From Bdellovibrio sp. CG22_combo_CG10-13_8_21_14_all_39_27 (lineage in GTDB: Bacteria; Bdellovibrionota; Bacteriovoracia; Bacteriovoracales; Bacteriovoracaceae), in NCBI GenBank assembly GCA_002786715.1, contig PCTW01000044.1, positions 40,146 to 104,145 of the forward strand: 64,000 nucleotides of DNA. Direction: 5' to 3'. This document shows positions 52,228 to 61,218 of this stretch, one piece after another. Positions within the stretch are counted from its first letter, which is position 1; every line of letters begins with the position of its first letter. Both the position numbers and the translations under genes were made by a program. The notes under the pieces were generated by a model that ran no database searches, was not told the origin of the DNA, and was given only the letters and a program-made list of their open reading frames with translations.

Positions 52228-52857
52228 ATGGCCCATTATATTAAAATTTGCACAGTCTTTATACTCTTTTCAGTCGTATCTAACGTAAATGCTGCGACAG
52301 TTAAAAATATGCTTCATTGCCTTGGAAAAGAAGAACTCTTTATTCATAAGGCCAAAAATGATGGCCCTATCTATTTCCTTAACCAATTGTTTATCAATGA
52401 ACTTTCCAGTTTTAATGATGTAGAAGTCAAACAGAAATATCTCGATGCCATTTGTAACCAACGGGAATTTGCTCCTTCACTTGCCCTACTTCATCACATG
52501 TTGCTTTATGGAAAAGATCTCTATCAAATTAGAATTTTAAGTGGTGAAGAAGGATTATGGGCTTATAAGAATTCGCAATTAGAAGATATGGTAAATCGTG
52601 GTCCTCATATCTTTTTTCTTTATCTGGCCCATCTTCAAAAATTATTGCCCACTCATGACTGTCTCTCTCAAGAAATTCCTGAGATTACTTACTTTATGGA
52701 GAGATATTATTATCTTGAATCAGACTTTCCGACAGATAAATTGATGAAGGACAAATCGAGAGTCGAATCAATGTTTGAAAAACTTAAAAACTTAGATCGT
52801 ATCATTAAGAAATGTGAAGCTTCCGCAAAAAAACGCTACGAAGAAAAGCATCGATAA
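52228..52857 (+). CDS. Exported helical protein of unknown function
   Basis: A 209-residue protein with a signal peptide (about 1-23, ending VNA). The mature part is helical and charged, with four cysteines, and ends in a basic coiled stretch. No family is recognised. It runs between divergent tatC and the convergent NifU-like gene. The ribosome-binding site is weak. Its stop abuts that of the convergent gene (TAA|CTA). Confidence 0.6.
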   Translation: MAHYIKICTVFILFSVVSNVNAATVKNMLHCLGKEELFIHKAKNDGPIYFLNQLFINELSSFNDVEVKQKYLDAICNQREFAPSLALLHHMLLYGKDLYQIRILSGEEGLWAYKNSQLEDMVNRGPHIFFLYLAHLQKLLPTHDCLSQEIPEITYFMERYYYLESDFPTDKLMKDKSRVESMFEKLKNLDRIIKKCEASAKKRYEEKHR

Positions 52858-53673
52858 CTAATCACCAGTAGATAATTTGATATAGGGCGGGACTCCTTTT
52901 GAACTTAAAAAGTCTCTAAAACTAGGAAGAATCTTCGCTGCATTTTTTTTATCATTGAGTCTCAGAATCAAAGTATCACCTGCTAAAAGTATAGGGGCTA
53001 ATTCCAATTGATTCTGCATTTTCTCTCTTTTTAACCATTCACTAATCCAATTATCGATCTGAATTAAAAATTCCGCTGGCAGCATGCCCATCGGGCGATG
53101 CTTTTCAAGTTGATCTTCTAAATTTAATTGACTCTGGAAAAAGAGGGATTCAACGTCTTGGCGACAAGTTCCGCAGCCTTGTCCTGCCATCGTTTCTCTT
53201 AAGAAGGTATCAACTTTTTTGATTCCCTCTTTTTTGGCCAATGCTAAAAGCTGGGGACGATAGACACTGAAGCAACGACAAATAAGATCATTTTCGTTCA
53301 TTTTCTGAACTGTATTTGAAAAAGTCGTTCCTTTGTAATCTCTCCAGCATTGATTCATCAAGATCAATGGAAGAAAAAGCACTGGTGATCCAGTTTCTCT
53401 TATAATCGATTCATCACTCCAGCGATGAGATAAAACATCTTCAACTTTTTTGCCACTGCTCCACTCACAAAAATAGGAAAAAGCCGCCATCCAATGCTCA
53501 GCTCCCTCAAGGACAAATCCAATTGCGCTTAGCTTTTCATGCTTATCGATGTCGACGTACAGAGTAACTTCTTCCCCTTCTGGAAAAGTAAGTGACGACT
53601 TTGAGTTATGGAAATCAGGAATTCCAAAGCCAAATGGTGACTCTTGATGTTGATTAAAAGTTCTTTGGTTCAT
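52858..53673 (-). CDS. NifU-like protein with degenerate IscU domain and BFD [2Fe-2S] domain
   Basis: A 271-residue protein. Residues 25-110 resemble an IscU/NifU scaffold ('IGFVLEGAEHWMAAFSYFCEWSSGKKVEDVL'), but the three scaffold cysteines seem missing. Residues 128-185 are a BFD-type [2Fe-2S] domain, 'LICRCFSV' with C-x-C and 'GQGCGTCRQDV' with C-x-x-C. The C-terminal 80 residues match no CxxC-containing Nfu domain. It may be a storage or transfer protein for iron-sulfur clusters. It overlaps the methionine aminopeptidase gene by 20 bp. Architecture is inferred by eye. Confidence 0.6.
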   Translation of the reverse strand: MNQRTFNQHQESPFGFGIPDFHNSKSSLTFPEGEEVTLYVDIDKHEKLSAIGFVLEGAEHWMAAFSYFCEWSSGKKVEDVLSHRWSDESIIRETGSPVLFLPLILMNQCWRDYKGTTFSNTVQKMNENDLICRCFSVYRPQLLALAKKEGIKKVDTFLRETMAGQGCGTCRQDVESLFFQSQLNLEDQLEKHRPMGMLPAEFLIQIDNWISEWLKREKMQNQLELAPILLAGDTLILRLNDKKNAAKILPSFRDFLSSKGVPPYIKLSTGD

Positions 53674-54424
53674 CAGGTCTTAAAGTGAGAATATCAAAAC
53701 CGGACTCAGTAACAAGAATAGTGTGTTCAAATTGAGCTGATTTTTTTCCGTCTTTCGTAATAACTGTCCAGCCATCTTTGAGAAGTTTACAATGACGTGA
53801 GCCAAGATTGATCATAGGCTCTATAGTGAACGTCATTCCTGGTTTCATCTCTGGACCTGTGCCTTTAATACCAACATGAGTCACTTGAGGCTCTTCGTGA
53901 AACTCTCTACCTATTCCATGACCACAGTATTCCTCAACAACACCATATCCATGATCACCAGCGATTTGTTCAATAACGGCACCAATATCGCCAATTCGCC
54001 CACCTGGACGAACCTGCTTGATCCCCTCTCTTAAACAAAGATAGGTAACATCAACTAATTTTTTTACTTCATCGCTGACATCACCGATGAGAAAAGTCAT
54101 ATTAGTATCACCATGAAACTTGTTGAGGTAAGTGGTGACATCAATATTTAAAATATCACCGTTCTTTAAAACATCTTTTTTTGTAGGAATACCATGACAA
54201 ATCACTTCGTTAATAGAAGTACAAACTGATTTAGGAAAACCATGGTAATTCAGAGGAGAAGGATAGGCACCATTAGCGATAATAAAGTCATGGCAAAGCT
54301 TGTCCAATTCTTCAGTGCTTACCCCTACTTTTACAAAGTCCTTAATATAAACCAAGGTCTGTGAAGCTAGAGCACAGGTCTTTCTCATTAATTCTATTTC
54401 GCGCGAGGATTTTATACTTATCAT
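53654..54424 (-). CDS. map: Methionine aminopeptidase
   Basis: A 256-residue enzyme, starting at the ATG behind AAGGTTGAGC; 21 upstream in-frame codons look untranslated. All five metal ligands are visible: Asp in 'ILNIDVTTYLN', Asp in 'FHGDTNM', His in 'HGIGREFHEEPQVTH', Glu in 'FTIEPMI' and Glu in 'QFEHTIL'. It removes initiator Met from nascent proteins. Length is that of type I bacterial enzymes. Confidence 0.95.
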   Translation of the reverse strand: MISIKSSREIELMRKTCALASQTLVYIKDFVKVGVSTEELDKLCHDFIIANGAYPSPLNYHGFPKSVCTSINEVICHGIPTKKDVLKNGDILNIDVTTYLNKFHGDTNMTFLIGDVSDEVKKLVDVTYLCLREGIKQVRPGGRIGDIGAVIEQIAGDHGYGVVEEYCGHGIGREFHEEPQVTHVGIKGTGPEMKPGMTFTIEPMINLGSRHCKLLKDGWTVITKDGKKSAQFEHTILVTESGFDILTLRPDEPKNF

Positions 54425-54606
54425 GCTCAACCTTATCCCTTGCATCTGCTCGCCAGTCAAGTCACGAGAATTGCAAGAATTAATCAAAGCCTACCCTAAA
54501 AACCTCGAATTTTCAAGACCTTAGAAGATGTCACCGATCTAGACAACCCTCACTTTTTTTCAGAGTCGATTGTGACTTACGCCCCCAAACACTAGACTTT
54601 TGGAAT

Positions 54607-56295
54607 ATGAACTTTACAAGATTATGGAACAGTATCGCCGTCCTGGTATTTTTAGTGGCCCTAGCAAATGGCTTCGGACAGGTCCATGCTCAGGAGAGAA
54701 ACTCTTCACTTCGATTGTTTGAGCTCCATAAGCAGATTATTAACCACAAACAAAATTTCTCTGTCGACCCGAATCGTTTTGATAATAACTTTAAAATTTT
54801 TAATGGCCTCGTTCACGAACTCGGTCAGTTGAAAGAGTATATGCATTCGTTTGCACTTGAACTTCAAGATCAGATTCAAAGAGGTGATGCCCTTGATGGG
54901 ATTCAGTTAGATAACATTTCAAAAGTTTTAGAGAACTTTGTTAATTATACAATCGCAATTGGTCACTATACACAGGTTTACGCTCCAGGAAAAAACAAAC
55001 AGATTGAAGAACTTTTTAATACTTTAGATAACAAGAAAGATTTAAAAGATATGGTTTGGCTAACTGGACACTTGGCCATTTTTGATTTTGTCTATCAGGC
55101 ACATTCTGATTTTTATTCTATCGGAATTCTAAGAAGAGTTTTAAAAGATATCATCCTCACTGATTCGCGGATCACAAAAAGAGTTCAGGATCTTGCTGAT
55201 GTTCTTCAAAAGACAATGTCGATGACTAATCGAATGACTCTTGAGTTGGCAGTTAAGCAATTTGTTAAAAAGCAGTCGATTTTGGACAATGATCACAAAG
55301 ATGATCAAGAAATCACTTCTATAATCAAAGAAACAATAAATCTCCCCTCTACAAAAGAAATGGTCGCTGGCCGTTCTATCGTTTTCAACGATCATCATGC
55401 TATCGACAACTTTATTGTCGGTACCAACAATGTCATGAACATTCTTAGTGGTTATTTCGGAAATGCAGCAGGAGCCATACGTTGGAGATCTGGTAGGCTT
55501 TACAATGATCCCGCAAAACATAAATTAATTGAGTCACGTATGAGACCTCTCGATATCATTTCAGAGAGAACTCCATTTGCCCTTACTGATTTTTTTATTC
55601 CAGGGAACTTTGGACATATTGCTCTATGGCTTGGAAGTGAAGAACAGTTGAAAGAATTTGGACTTTGGGAGCATCCTCTCATAGTTCCTCATCATGATGC
55701 GATCAGAAATGGCATTAGAATATTAGAAGCGGTACGCCCTCGAACTCGCTTGGCAAGTTTAGAAGACTTTCTCAACATTGACGAATTAGCAGTAATGAGA
55801 CAGGAAAATCTTTTTGAAAACAAAGTACTCGTTGATCAAATCCTTAATCGTGCGATGCCACAACTTGGCAAAGACTATGACTTCAATTTTGACGTAACTA
55901 CTGTTAGTAAAATCGTTTGTTCAGAACTCATTTATCACGCTTATGCGGAAATCAAATGGCCAACAAGTTATATCTTTGGCAGGGCCACTATTTCTCCCGA
56001 TCAAGTTGCTGAACTTGCTCTCTGGGATAATTCTCCAATTGCAATGAGCACCTATGTCTTGGGTCTCAAAAATGGAGAAATGAAAGAATTGAATGTCTTT
56101 GATTTTGCAAAAAATCTTGGCTATGTCGTCAATAAAGAATTGTCGTCTGAAGGTTCTCCTAAGTTTGATAAACCCTATACGAAATGTCGAATGGTCGAAA
56201 AATTTAAGAGAGTACGCGTTGGGTCTCGACGTCAAGAGCGGGTTCAGATTAAAGTTTGTGAAACCGCTTACAAACATTACGTCTACGGCGAATAA
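54607..56295 (+). CDS. Exported permuted NlpC/P60 (YiiX-like) protein with long helical N-terminus
   Basis: A 562-residue protein. A signal peptide (about 1-28, ending VHA) is followed by about 260 residues of helix-rich sequence with no known fold. Residues about 315-480 resemble the circularly permuted NlpC/P60-papain fold: 'DIISERTPFALTDFFIPGNFGHIALWLG' holds the catalytic His337, and 'SKIVCSELIYHAY' the catalytic Cys438. In this fold His comes before Cys. Members cleave amide or ester bonds in peptidoglycan or lipids. A Lys/Arg-rich tail with two Cys ends the protein. First of four co-directional genes. Confidence 0.75.
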   Translation: MNFTRLWNSIAVLVFLVALANGFGQVHAQERNSSLRLFELHKQIINHKQNFSVDPNRFDNNFKIFNGLVHELGQLKEYMHSFALELQDQIQRGDALDGIQLDNISKVLENFVNYTIAIGHYTQVYAPGKNKQIEELFNTLDNKKDLKDMVWLTGHLAIFDFVYQAHSDFYSIGILRRVLKDIILTDSRITKRVQDLADVLQKTMSMTNRMTLELAVKQFVKKQSILDNDHKDDQEITSIIKETINLPSTKEMVAGRSIVFNDHHAIDNFIVGTNNVMNILSGYFGNAAGAIRWRSGRLYNDPAKHKLIESRMRPLDIISERTPFALTDFFIPGNFGHIALWLGSEEQLKEFGLWEHPLIVPHHDAIRNGIRILEAVRPRTRLASLEDFLNIDELAVMRQENLFENKVLVDQILNRAMPQLGKDYDFNFDVTTVSKIVCSELIYHAYAEIKWPTSYIFGRATISPDQVAELALWDNSPIAMSTYVLGLKNGEMKELNVFDFAKNLGYVVNKELSSEGSPKFDKPYTKCRMVEKFKRVRVGSRRQERVQIKVCETAYKHYVYGE

Positions 56296-56314
56296 GTGTC
56301 CCAATAGGTCTTCT

Positions 56315-57259
56315 ATGAGTTTAGATTTAACTATTACAAGAACAGATGTTTCTCCCTATCAAGCCCAAAATTTCGTCAAGTTTGAAGAAAAAATGGTCAC
56401 CGACCTTGGATTCAAATACTCACTCAGCGAAAAGGCACCCCATATATTATTCACTAATACGCTTACAGACATGGGGCAACTTCATAAGAGAATAGATCTC
56501 AATCAATTGCGCCTGATTGTTCATCCCAATTCAGGCTACGACAATTTCCCTCTAAGTTTTATTGAACAATCAAGAGTCCCAATTGTTTTAGGAAATGAGA
56601 TAAGGGCCAATGCAGTCTGTGAATATACTCTCGCTCAACTTTTTGAGCGCTTTAGCTCGACTCCTCATAAGCCTCAATGGGATCTCAAGCGGGCTTTTAA
56701 GAGGAGACGTATCAAAGATCTTACCTGCCTTGTTATTGGCAAAGGTCCAATTGGGAATCAGCTTTTAAATACATTACACTCGTTAGGTTGTGAACCCTTG
56801 AGTTATGATCCTTATAAAGGACCAACTGCTCCTTTGGAAGACTTAGTTAAGGTATGTGACGTGATCTTGCTTGCAGCCTCACTTAACCAAACATCATTTC
56901 ACATGATCAATGAAAAAATCTTAAATTTATGTAAGCCAGACTTAACCATTATCAATCCAGCTCGTGGCTCTTTAATCAATACTAGTGATCTCATAATCTT
57001 TCTCAATAAACATCCTCATAGCTTTGCTTATCTTGATGTTTTTGAAAAGGAACCTCGAGATCTTCCTGAATTAGAAATTCTTCCCAACGTAAAACTAACA
57101 TCGCATATTGCTGGGGTTTTTGATCAATTAGATCAGGCCATCATTCAGTTCGAAAAATCAGTTCTTGAAGATTTCAGTGCCTTAAATCTTCCTGCTTTTC
57201 GTCAAAAATATGAATCTAAACTACTTAATAATCGCTGTCGCAATGGAATGTTAATTTAA
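56315..57259 (+). CDS. D-isomer-specific 2-hydroxyacid dehydrogenase family protein
   Basis: A 314-residue protein from the ATG 20 bp after the previous stop; an in-frame ATG further upstream would overlap that gene by about 200 bp. It has the NAD-binding loop 'VIGKGPIGNQLLNTLHSLGCE', the catalytic Arg in 'INPARGSLINTSDL', the Glu in 'DVFEKEP' and the His in 'LTSHIAG'. This is the 2-hydroxyacid dehydrogenase triad. The substrate is not apparent; the family includes lactate, glycerate and phosphoglycerate dehydrogenases. Confidence 0.85.
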   Translation: MSLDLTITRTDVSPYQAQNFVKFEEKMVTDLGFKYSLSEKAPHILFTNTLTDMGQLHKRIDLNQLRLIVHPNSGYDNFPLSFIEQSRVPIVLGNEIRANAVCEYTLAQLFERFSSTPHKPQWDLKRAFKRRRIKDLTCLVIGKGPIGNQLLNTLHSLGCEPLSYDPYKGPTAPLEDLVKVCDVILLAASLNQTSFHMINEKILNLCKPDLTIINPARGSLINTSDLIIFLNKHPHSFAYLDVFEKEPRDLPELEILPNVKLTSHIAGVFDQLDQAIIQFEKSVLEDFSALNLPAFRQKYESKLLNNRCRNGMLI

Positions 57260-57278
57260 TCAGTGCTATAGTGATTTC

Positions 57279-58376
57279 ATGAACAATGATTTTAAGACTT
57301 TTCTCTCTAAGACTTTAGTTCCTCCAGGGAATGGTGTTTACACAGTTAATACTGCAAAAGAGCGAAAGCAGTTTTTAAATCAGCTTCTTTATAACACTTC
57401 AGATAATGTCCAAGAAAAATGGCTCAAGAGCCTCGAAGAGGTTGAAGCTAATAACGTCATTCTTTACGGAATCTGTAGCGATACAGGTGGAGGAATTCTA
57501 AGAGGAGCTAATTGGGGACCTCTTTTTTTAAGATCACACTTTTATCAGCTCCCCTATCACGAGCACATTTTTGATATTGGGGATATCAGAGTTATCCCTC
57601 ATCTTCTTCACGATAAGTATCTCAACAAAGAGATCATTTCTAAATGTCGAAAGGCCCTTTATGGCAACGAGTTTGAAGAGTTGCCCGTTTCCCCCCTTTC
57701 CTTAGCCGAAGAATTTGCAATGAGATTTCATTCCCTTTATCCGCATAAAAAATTGGTGATGCTTGGAGGAGACCACTCCGTGAGTTACCCTGCTGCCAAA
57801 GCTTTTATTCAGTCAAAGAAAAATCAAAATAAAAAATGTGCCATTCTTCACTTTGATGCCCACACAGATCTCCTCGATCATCGCTTGGGAATAGATATTT
57901 GTTTTGGTTCTTGGGCCTATCACATGATAGAGCTATTGTCAGAGCCTGAGCTTCTCATTCAAGTCGGAATTCGATCGAGTGGGAAAGACAGATCACATTG
58001 GGAATCAACACTTGGAGTAACTCAGTTTTGGTCTAATGAAGTCATGGATAAAGGATCAGACTTCATCGTCAAAAAAATTGAAGTCCTCTTAAAGAAGCAC
58101 AATATTGACGAAATCTATTTAAGTTTTGATATAGATGCTCTAGATGAGAAATATGCTTCGGCCACAGGAACTCCTGAACCTGGAGGTTTAACTCCAGATA
58201 TCTGTCACCAAATTATTCAAGCCGTCTCTGAAATCGCTCCCATAACCGGAGCTGATTTAGTTGAGGTCGCTCCAATGTCAAGAGGGGCTGGAGAAGCACC
58301 TCATTACATCGAACCACATAATACATTAGAGAGTGCCGCTATGCTTTTAAACCGTTTTCTGTCAGTTTTAAAATAA
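57279..58376 (+). CDS. Ureohydrolase (arginase/agmatinase family)
   Basis: A 365-residue binuclear manganese enzyme. Metal motifs are all present: 'MLGGDHSVSYPAAKAF', 'LHFDAHTDLLDHRLG' and 'LSFDIDALDEKYASATGTPEPGG'. About 60 extra N-terminal residues precede the typical fold. It hydrolyses a guanidino or formimino compound such as arginine, agmatine or formiminoglutamate. The specific substrate cannot be told. An amino-acid-degrading role fits a protein-rich diet. Confidence 0.85.
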   Translation: MNNDFKTFLSKTLVPPGNGVYTVNTAKERKQFLNQLLYNTSDNVQEKWLKSLEEVEANNVILYGICSDTGGGILRGANWGPLFLRSHFYQLPYHEHIFDIGDIRVIPHLLHDKYLNKEIISKCRKALYGNEFEELPVSPLSLAEEFAMRFHSLYPHKKLVMLGGDHSVSYPAAKAFIQSKKNQNKKCAILHFDAHTDLLDHRLGIDICFGSWAYHMIELLSEPELLIQVGIRSSGKDRSHWESTLGVTQFWSNEVMDKGSDFIVKKIEVLLKKHNIDEIYLSFDIDALDEKYASATGTPEPGGLTPDICHQIIQAVSEIAPITGADLVEVAPMSRGAGEAPHYIEPHNTLESAAMLLNRFLSVLK

Positions 58377-58377
58377 G

Positions 58378-59082
58378 ATGCCTGTCGCCAACTTTCCTCC
58401 TATTGAACTCGCTGATGAACATGGACTTCTGGCCATCGGCGGAGATTTCTCTGTTGAAACCCTAGTTCTCGCCTATCAGCGCGGCATATTTCCATGGCCA
58501 ATATCGGATCAGTATCCCCTTGCTTGGTTTTCTCCAGATCCTCGAGGAATCATTGAGTGGGATCGAGTCTATCTCTCTCAAAGTTTGCGTAAATTTCTAA
58601 AAAAACAAAATTATAAAATCATATTCAATCGCGATTTTGAATCCGTCATTAAAGAATGTGGAACGATACAAAGAAAAGGACAAACTTCTACTTGGATAAC
58701 AAAAGACATTGTTCAAGGCTATAAGCACCTTTTTCAAAAAGAGCTCGCCTATTGTGTAGAGGTCCTATCAAATGACAAACTCGTCGCTGGACTTTATGGA
58801 GTTTGTATAAATGGAATTGTCAGCGGTGAATCGATGTTTCACAAAGAGTCAAATACTTCGAAGTTGGCCTTACTTGCGGTTCTCTATAGCCTTCATATCA
58901 ATGGGCTTCAATGGCTCGATACCCAAATGGTCACACCTGTAGTCGATAATCTTGGAGGGCGAGAGATTCCAAGAGAAATCTTTATCGAAAAATTGGAGAG
59001 ATTACAAAGATATAAAAGACACGAACTGTTTGGAGTTCTCCCTAAGGATTGGACGCTTCACTTACTTCAGGAACTTGATTAA
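58378..59082 (+). CDS. aat: Leucyl/phenylalanyl-tRNA--protein transferase
   Basis: A 234-residue protein with the family signatures 'GLLAIGGDFSVETLVLAYQRGIFPWP', 'LAWFSPDPRG', 'TSTWITKDIVQGY' and 'LYGVCINGIVSGESMFH', 'LDTQMVTP'. It adds Leu or Phe from tRNA to N-terminal Lys/Arg residues, marking proteins for ClpAP (N-degron pathway). It starts one base after the previous stop. Its last 41 bp overlap the convergent nuoI-like gene. Confidence 0.93.
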   Translation: MPVANFPPIELADEHGLLAIGGDFSVETLVLAYQRGIFPWPISDQYPLAWFSPDPRGIIEWDRVYLSQSLRKFLKKQNYKIIFNRDFESVIKECGTIQRKGQTSTWITKDIVQGYKHLFQKELAYCVEVLSNDKLVAGLYGVCINGIVSGESMFHKESNTSKLALLAVLYSLHINGLQWLDTQMVTPVVDNLGGREIPREIFIEKLERLQRYKRHELFGVLPKDWTLHLLQELD

Positions 59083-59518
59083 CTCCAGGTCGTTTAGACA
59101 ACATTTCAATATCCATTTTCCAATTCCAATCAGCGGCTCCAGCAATTACTGTTTGGTGGCTCATTTTAATGGCGTCAATCGGGCAGATGTCATCGCACAA
59201 TTTGCACATCGTGCAACGTGCAAGATCAAGTGTGAAGTTTTTAGGTTTTGACTGAGGTGTCCACTCTGAAACAGCTGGCCCTTTCAAAGTCATACAAGAA
59301 GTAGGGCAAATATCAACACAAAGCTTACAAGCATTACAGAGAACTTTGCCTTTCTCATCTAAGACGAGATAAGGAACTCCATTTTGATGAGAATCTATTT
59401 TCTTTTGATTGTTTCGAATGGAGATTTTTGACCAAACGAAATTGAAAAGTGATGGCAAGGAGAAAATAAACCCCTTAACGACACCGTGATTCTCATACAA
59501 TTTTTTTCCAAGAATCAT
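59042..59518 (-). CDS. nuoI: NuoI-like 8Fe ferredoxin subunit of complex I-type oxidoreductase
   Basis: A 158-residue protein. An N-terminal helical segment (about 1-35) is followed by two tandem cluster motifs, 'CNACKLCVDICP' and 'CTMCKLCDDICP', typical of NuoI (TYKY), which passes electrons to NuoB. Usual NuoI length. Eight bases separate it from nuoCD. The stop side overlaps aat by 41 bp in the opposite direction. Confidence 0.85.
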   Translation of the reverse strand: MILGKKLYENHGVVKGFIFSLPSLFNFVWSKISIRNNQKKIDSHQNGVPYLVLDEKGKVLCNACKLCVDICPTSCMTLKGPAVSEWTPQSKPKNFTLDLARCTMCKLCDDICPIDAIKMSHQTVIAGAADWNWKMDIEMLSKRPGVNQVPEVSEASNP

Positions 59519-59526
59519 CTAACCCT

Positions 59527-61218
59527 CTATCTATCAACTTCACTAGTCAATATGTTTAAACTTTCAAAAACGACTCTCGCACTATCAATACTCAATCCTT
59601 TTGCCCAATTTGAAAATGGTTGGAAGTGATAAAAACTTGGAGTTCTCCACTTAACCCGTAAAGGATGTGCCGAGTTTCCACCTATTAAGTAAAGGCCCAA
59701 TTCGCCATTAGGAGACTCTAAGGATGTATACTTTTTCCCCTGAGGTAGTGTCGGCCCAATATTAATAAGTCTTTGGTTTCTTGCCATGGCCCCTAGGTCA
59801 CCTTCTTTAATTTTCTCTTTGCTCGCAAAGCTAATGCGTTGATCCTGACTAACAAAATCCCCTACAGGTAAATTATCTGCGACCTGGGCCAATATATTGA
59901 GAGATTGTTTTATTTCCTCAACTTTTACAAGGTAGATATCAAAACTTGTGCCGTTAATTCCAAGTGGAATTTCAAAATCAACATCTTGATAAAAATAAAA
60001 AGGTTCTGCTTTACGAAGATCAAAATTGACTCCGCAAGAACGCAAAATGGGCCCAGTCACTCCCCATTCAAGAGCTTCGCTGGCCATAATTCCTTTAATG
60101 CTATTTTGGTCATACCAAAACTGAGAGCTTTTTAATGACTCATGCCCAGTAAACAAGTGGCGCTCTACGGTTCTGATCCATTCCATAAGTTCCCCCATCC
60201 AAAAATGAGGTAGATCTCTGGACATTCCTCCAATCATGTTGAGATGTGAAAAATGTCCAGTGGTAGAATAGCGAGACAAAAGTCTTTCCCCAGTTTTTAT
60301 AATTTGAGAAAATTGTAACTCTCCTGCAGCAAGTTTAAGTTCTCTTTGAATGGAATGAATACCGCGGCAATGTTCTATGATTCGTGACATCTCAAGCAAT
60401 ATCATTCTAATCGCTTTCGCCCTTTCAGGGATATCAATAGCAATCATTTCTTCAATCGCTCGACACCAGAGCAAACTTCCTACGGAGGGTGATAAGTAAT
60501 TCAATCTTTCACTTAAATGAATTGACCGATTAAGATTTTGATTTTCAGATAACTTCTCAATTCCTCTATGAATAAATCCAAGCTCAGGTTCAATTCGGGA
60601 AATGAGATCATCCTCCATTTCCATCCAAAGTCGAAAAGCACCGCGATCTCCGCTCTGCTGCGGCCCCATGGTCACGACGGTCCTCTGAGACATCTGTTCT
60701 AGAGTTAAATCTGTATCTTTTTCAAATGGCGAATCGGAGTCTTCAAAACATTCAAAATCGACCGATTCAAAGTCTTTCCGCAAAGGATGACCGGTAAAAC
60801 GATTAGGGAAAAAGATTCTTTTAGTTATTTTATTTTTTTTAGTAATCTGAATGCCCAAGAGATCATAAATTTCTCTTTCAGCCCAATCTGCATTACACCA
60901 AATATGAGAACAAGAAGGGATGATCTCTGCTTCTCCAACCTCAATTTCTATGGCAGCGCGAATTTGTTCTTCAAAATTATAGAGTACATAAACGAGCTGA
61001 AATCTTTTCTGAACCTCAGGGTTAAGTTTTTCATCTATTCCGATAATATCGACTAATTGAATAAATCCACAGTTCTTCTTTAAGGCCATGAGACATTCTT
61101 CAATTTTCAATGAAGTCACTTTAATGACTAATTCGCCTTTTGAACTTTGAATAACAGAATACTCACCAAATGGGCTTAAGGAATCGGCAATGACTTCGAG
61201 AAGATTATGAGAATTCAT
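59527..61218 (-). CDS. nuoCD: Fused NuoC-NuoD-like subunit of complex I-type oxidoreductase
   Basis: A 563-residue fusion. Residues 1-165 are NuoC-like, ending with the signature 'GHPLRKDFE'. Residues 180-563 are NuoD-like: 'GFIHRGIEKL', 'ERLNYLSPS' (the quinone-site Tyr kept) and the C-terminal 'SEVDR'. The loop that in NuoD reads HPSTHG is here QSGDRG, with Arg192 at the place of the quinone-coordinating His. No hydrogenase C-x-x-C pairs are seen, so it is not a [NiFe] hydrogenase. It overlaps nuoB by four bases (ATGA). Confidence 0.85.
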   Translation of the reverse strand: MNSHNLLEVIADSLSPFGEYSVIQSSKGELVIKVTSLKIEECLMALKKNCGFIQLVDIIGIDEKLNPEVQKRFQLVYVLYNFEEQIRAAIEIEVGEAEIIPSCSHIWCNADWAEREIYDLLGIQITKKNKITKRIFFPNRFTGHPLRKDFESVDFECFEDSDSPFEKDTDLTLEQMSQRTVVTMGPQQSGDRGAFRLWMEMEDDLISRIEPELGFIHRGIEKLSENQNLNRSIHLSERLNYLSPSVGSLLWCRAIEEMIAIDIPERAKAIRMILLEMSRIIEHCRGIHSIQRELKLAAGELQFSQIIKTGERLLSRYSTTGHFSHLNMIGGMSRDLPHFWMGELMEWIRTVERHLFTGHESLKSSQFWYDQNSIKGIMASEALEWGVTGPILRSCGVNFDLRKAEPFYFYQDVDFEIPLGINGTSFDIYLVKVEEIKQSLNILAQVADNLPVGDFVSQDQRISFASKEKIKEGDLGAMARNQRLINIGPTLPQGKKYTSLESPNGELGLYLIGGNSAHPLRVKWRTPSFYHFQPFSNWAKGLSIDSARVVFESLNILTSEVDR

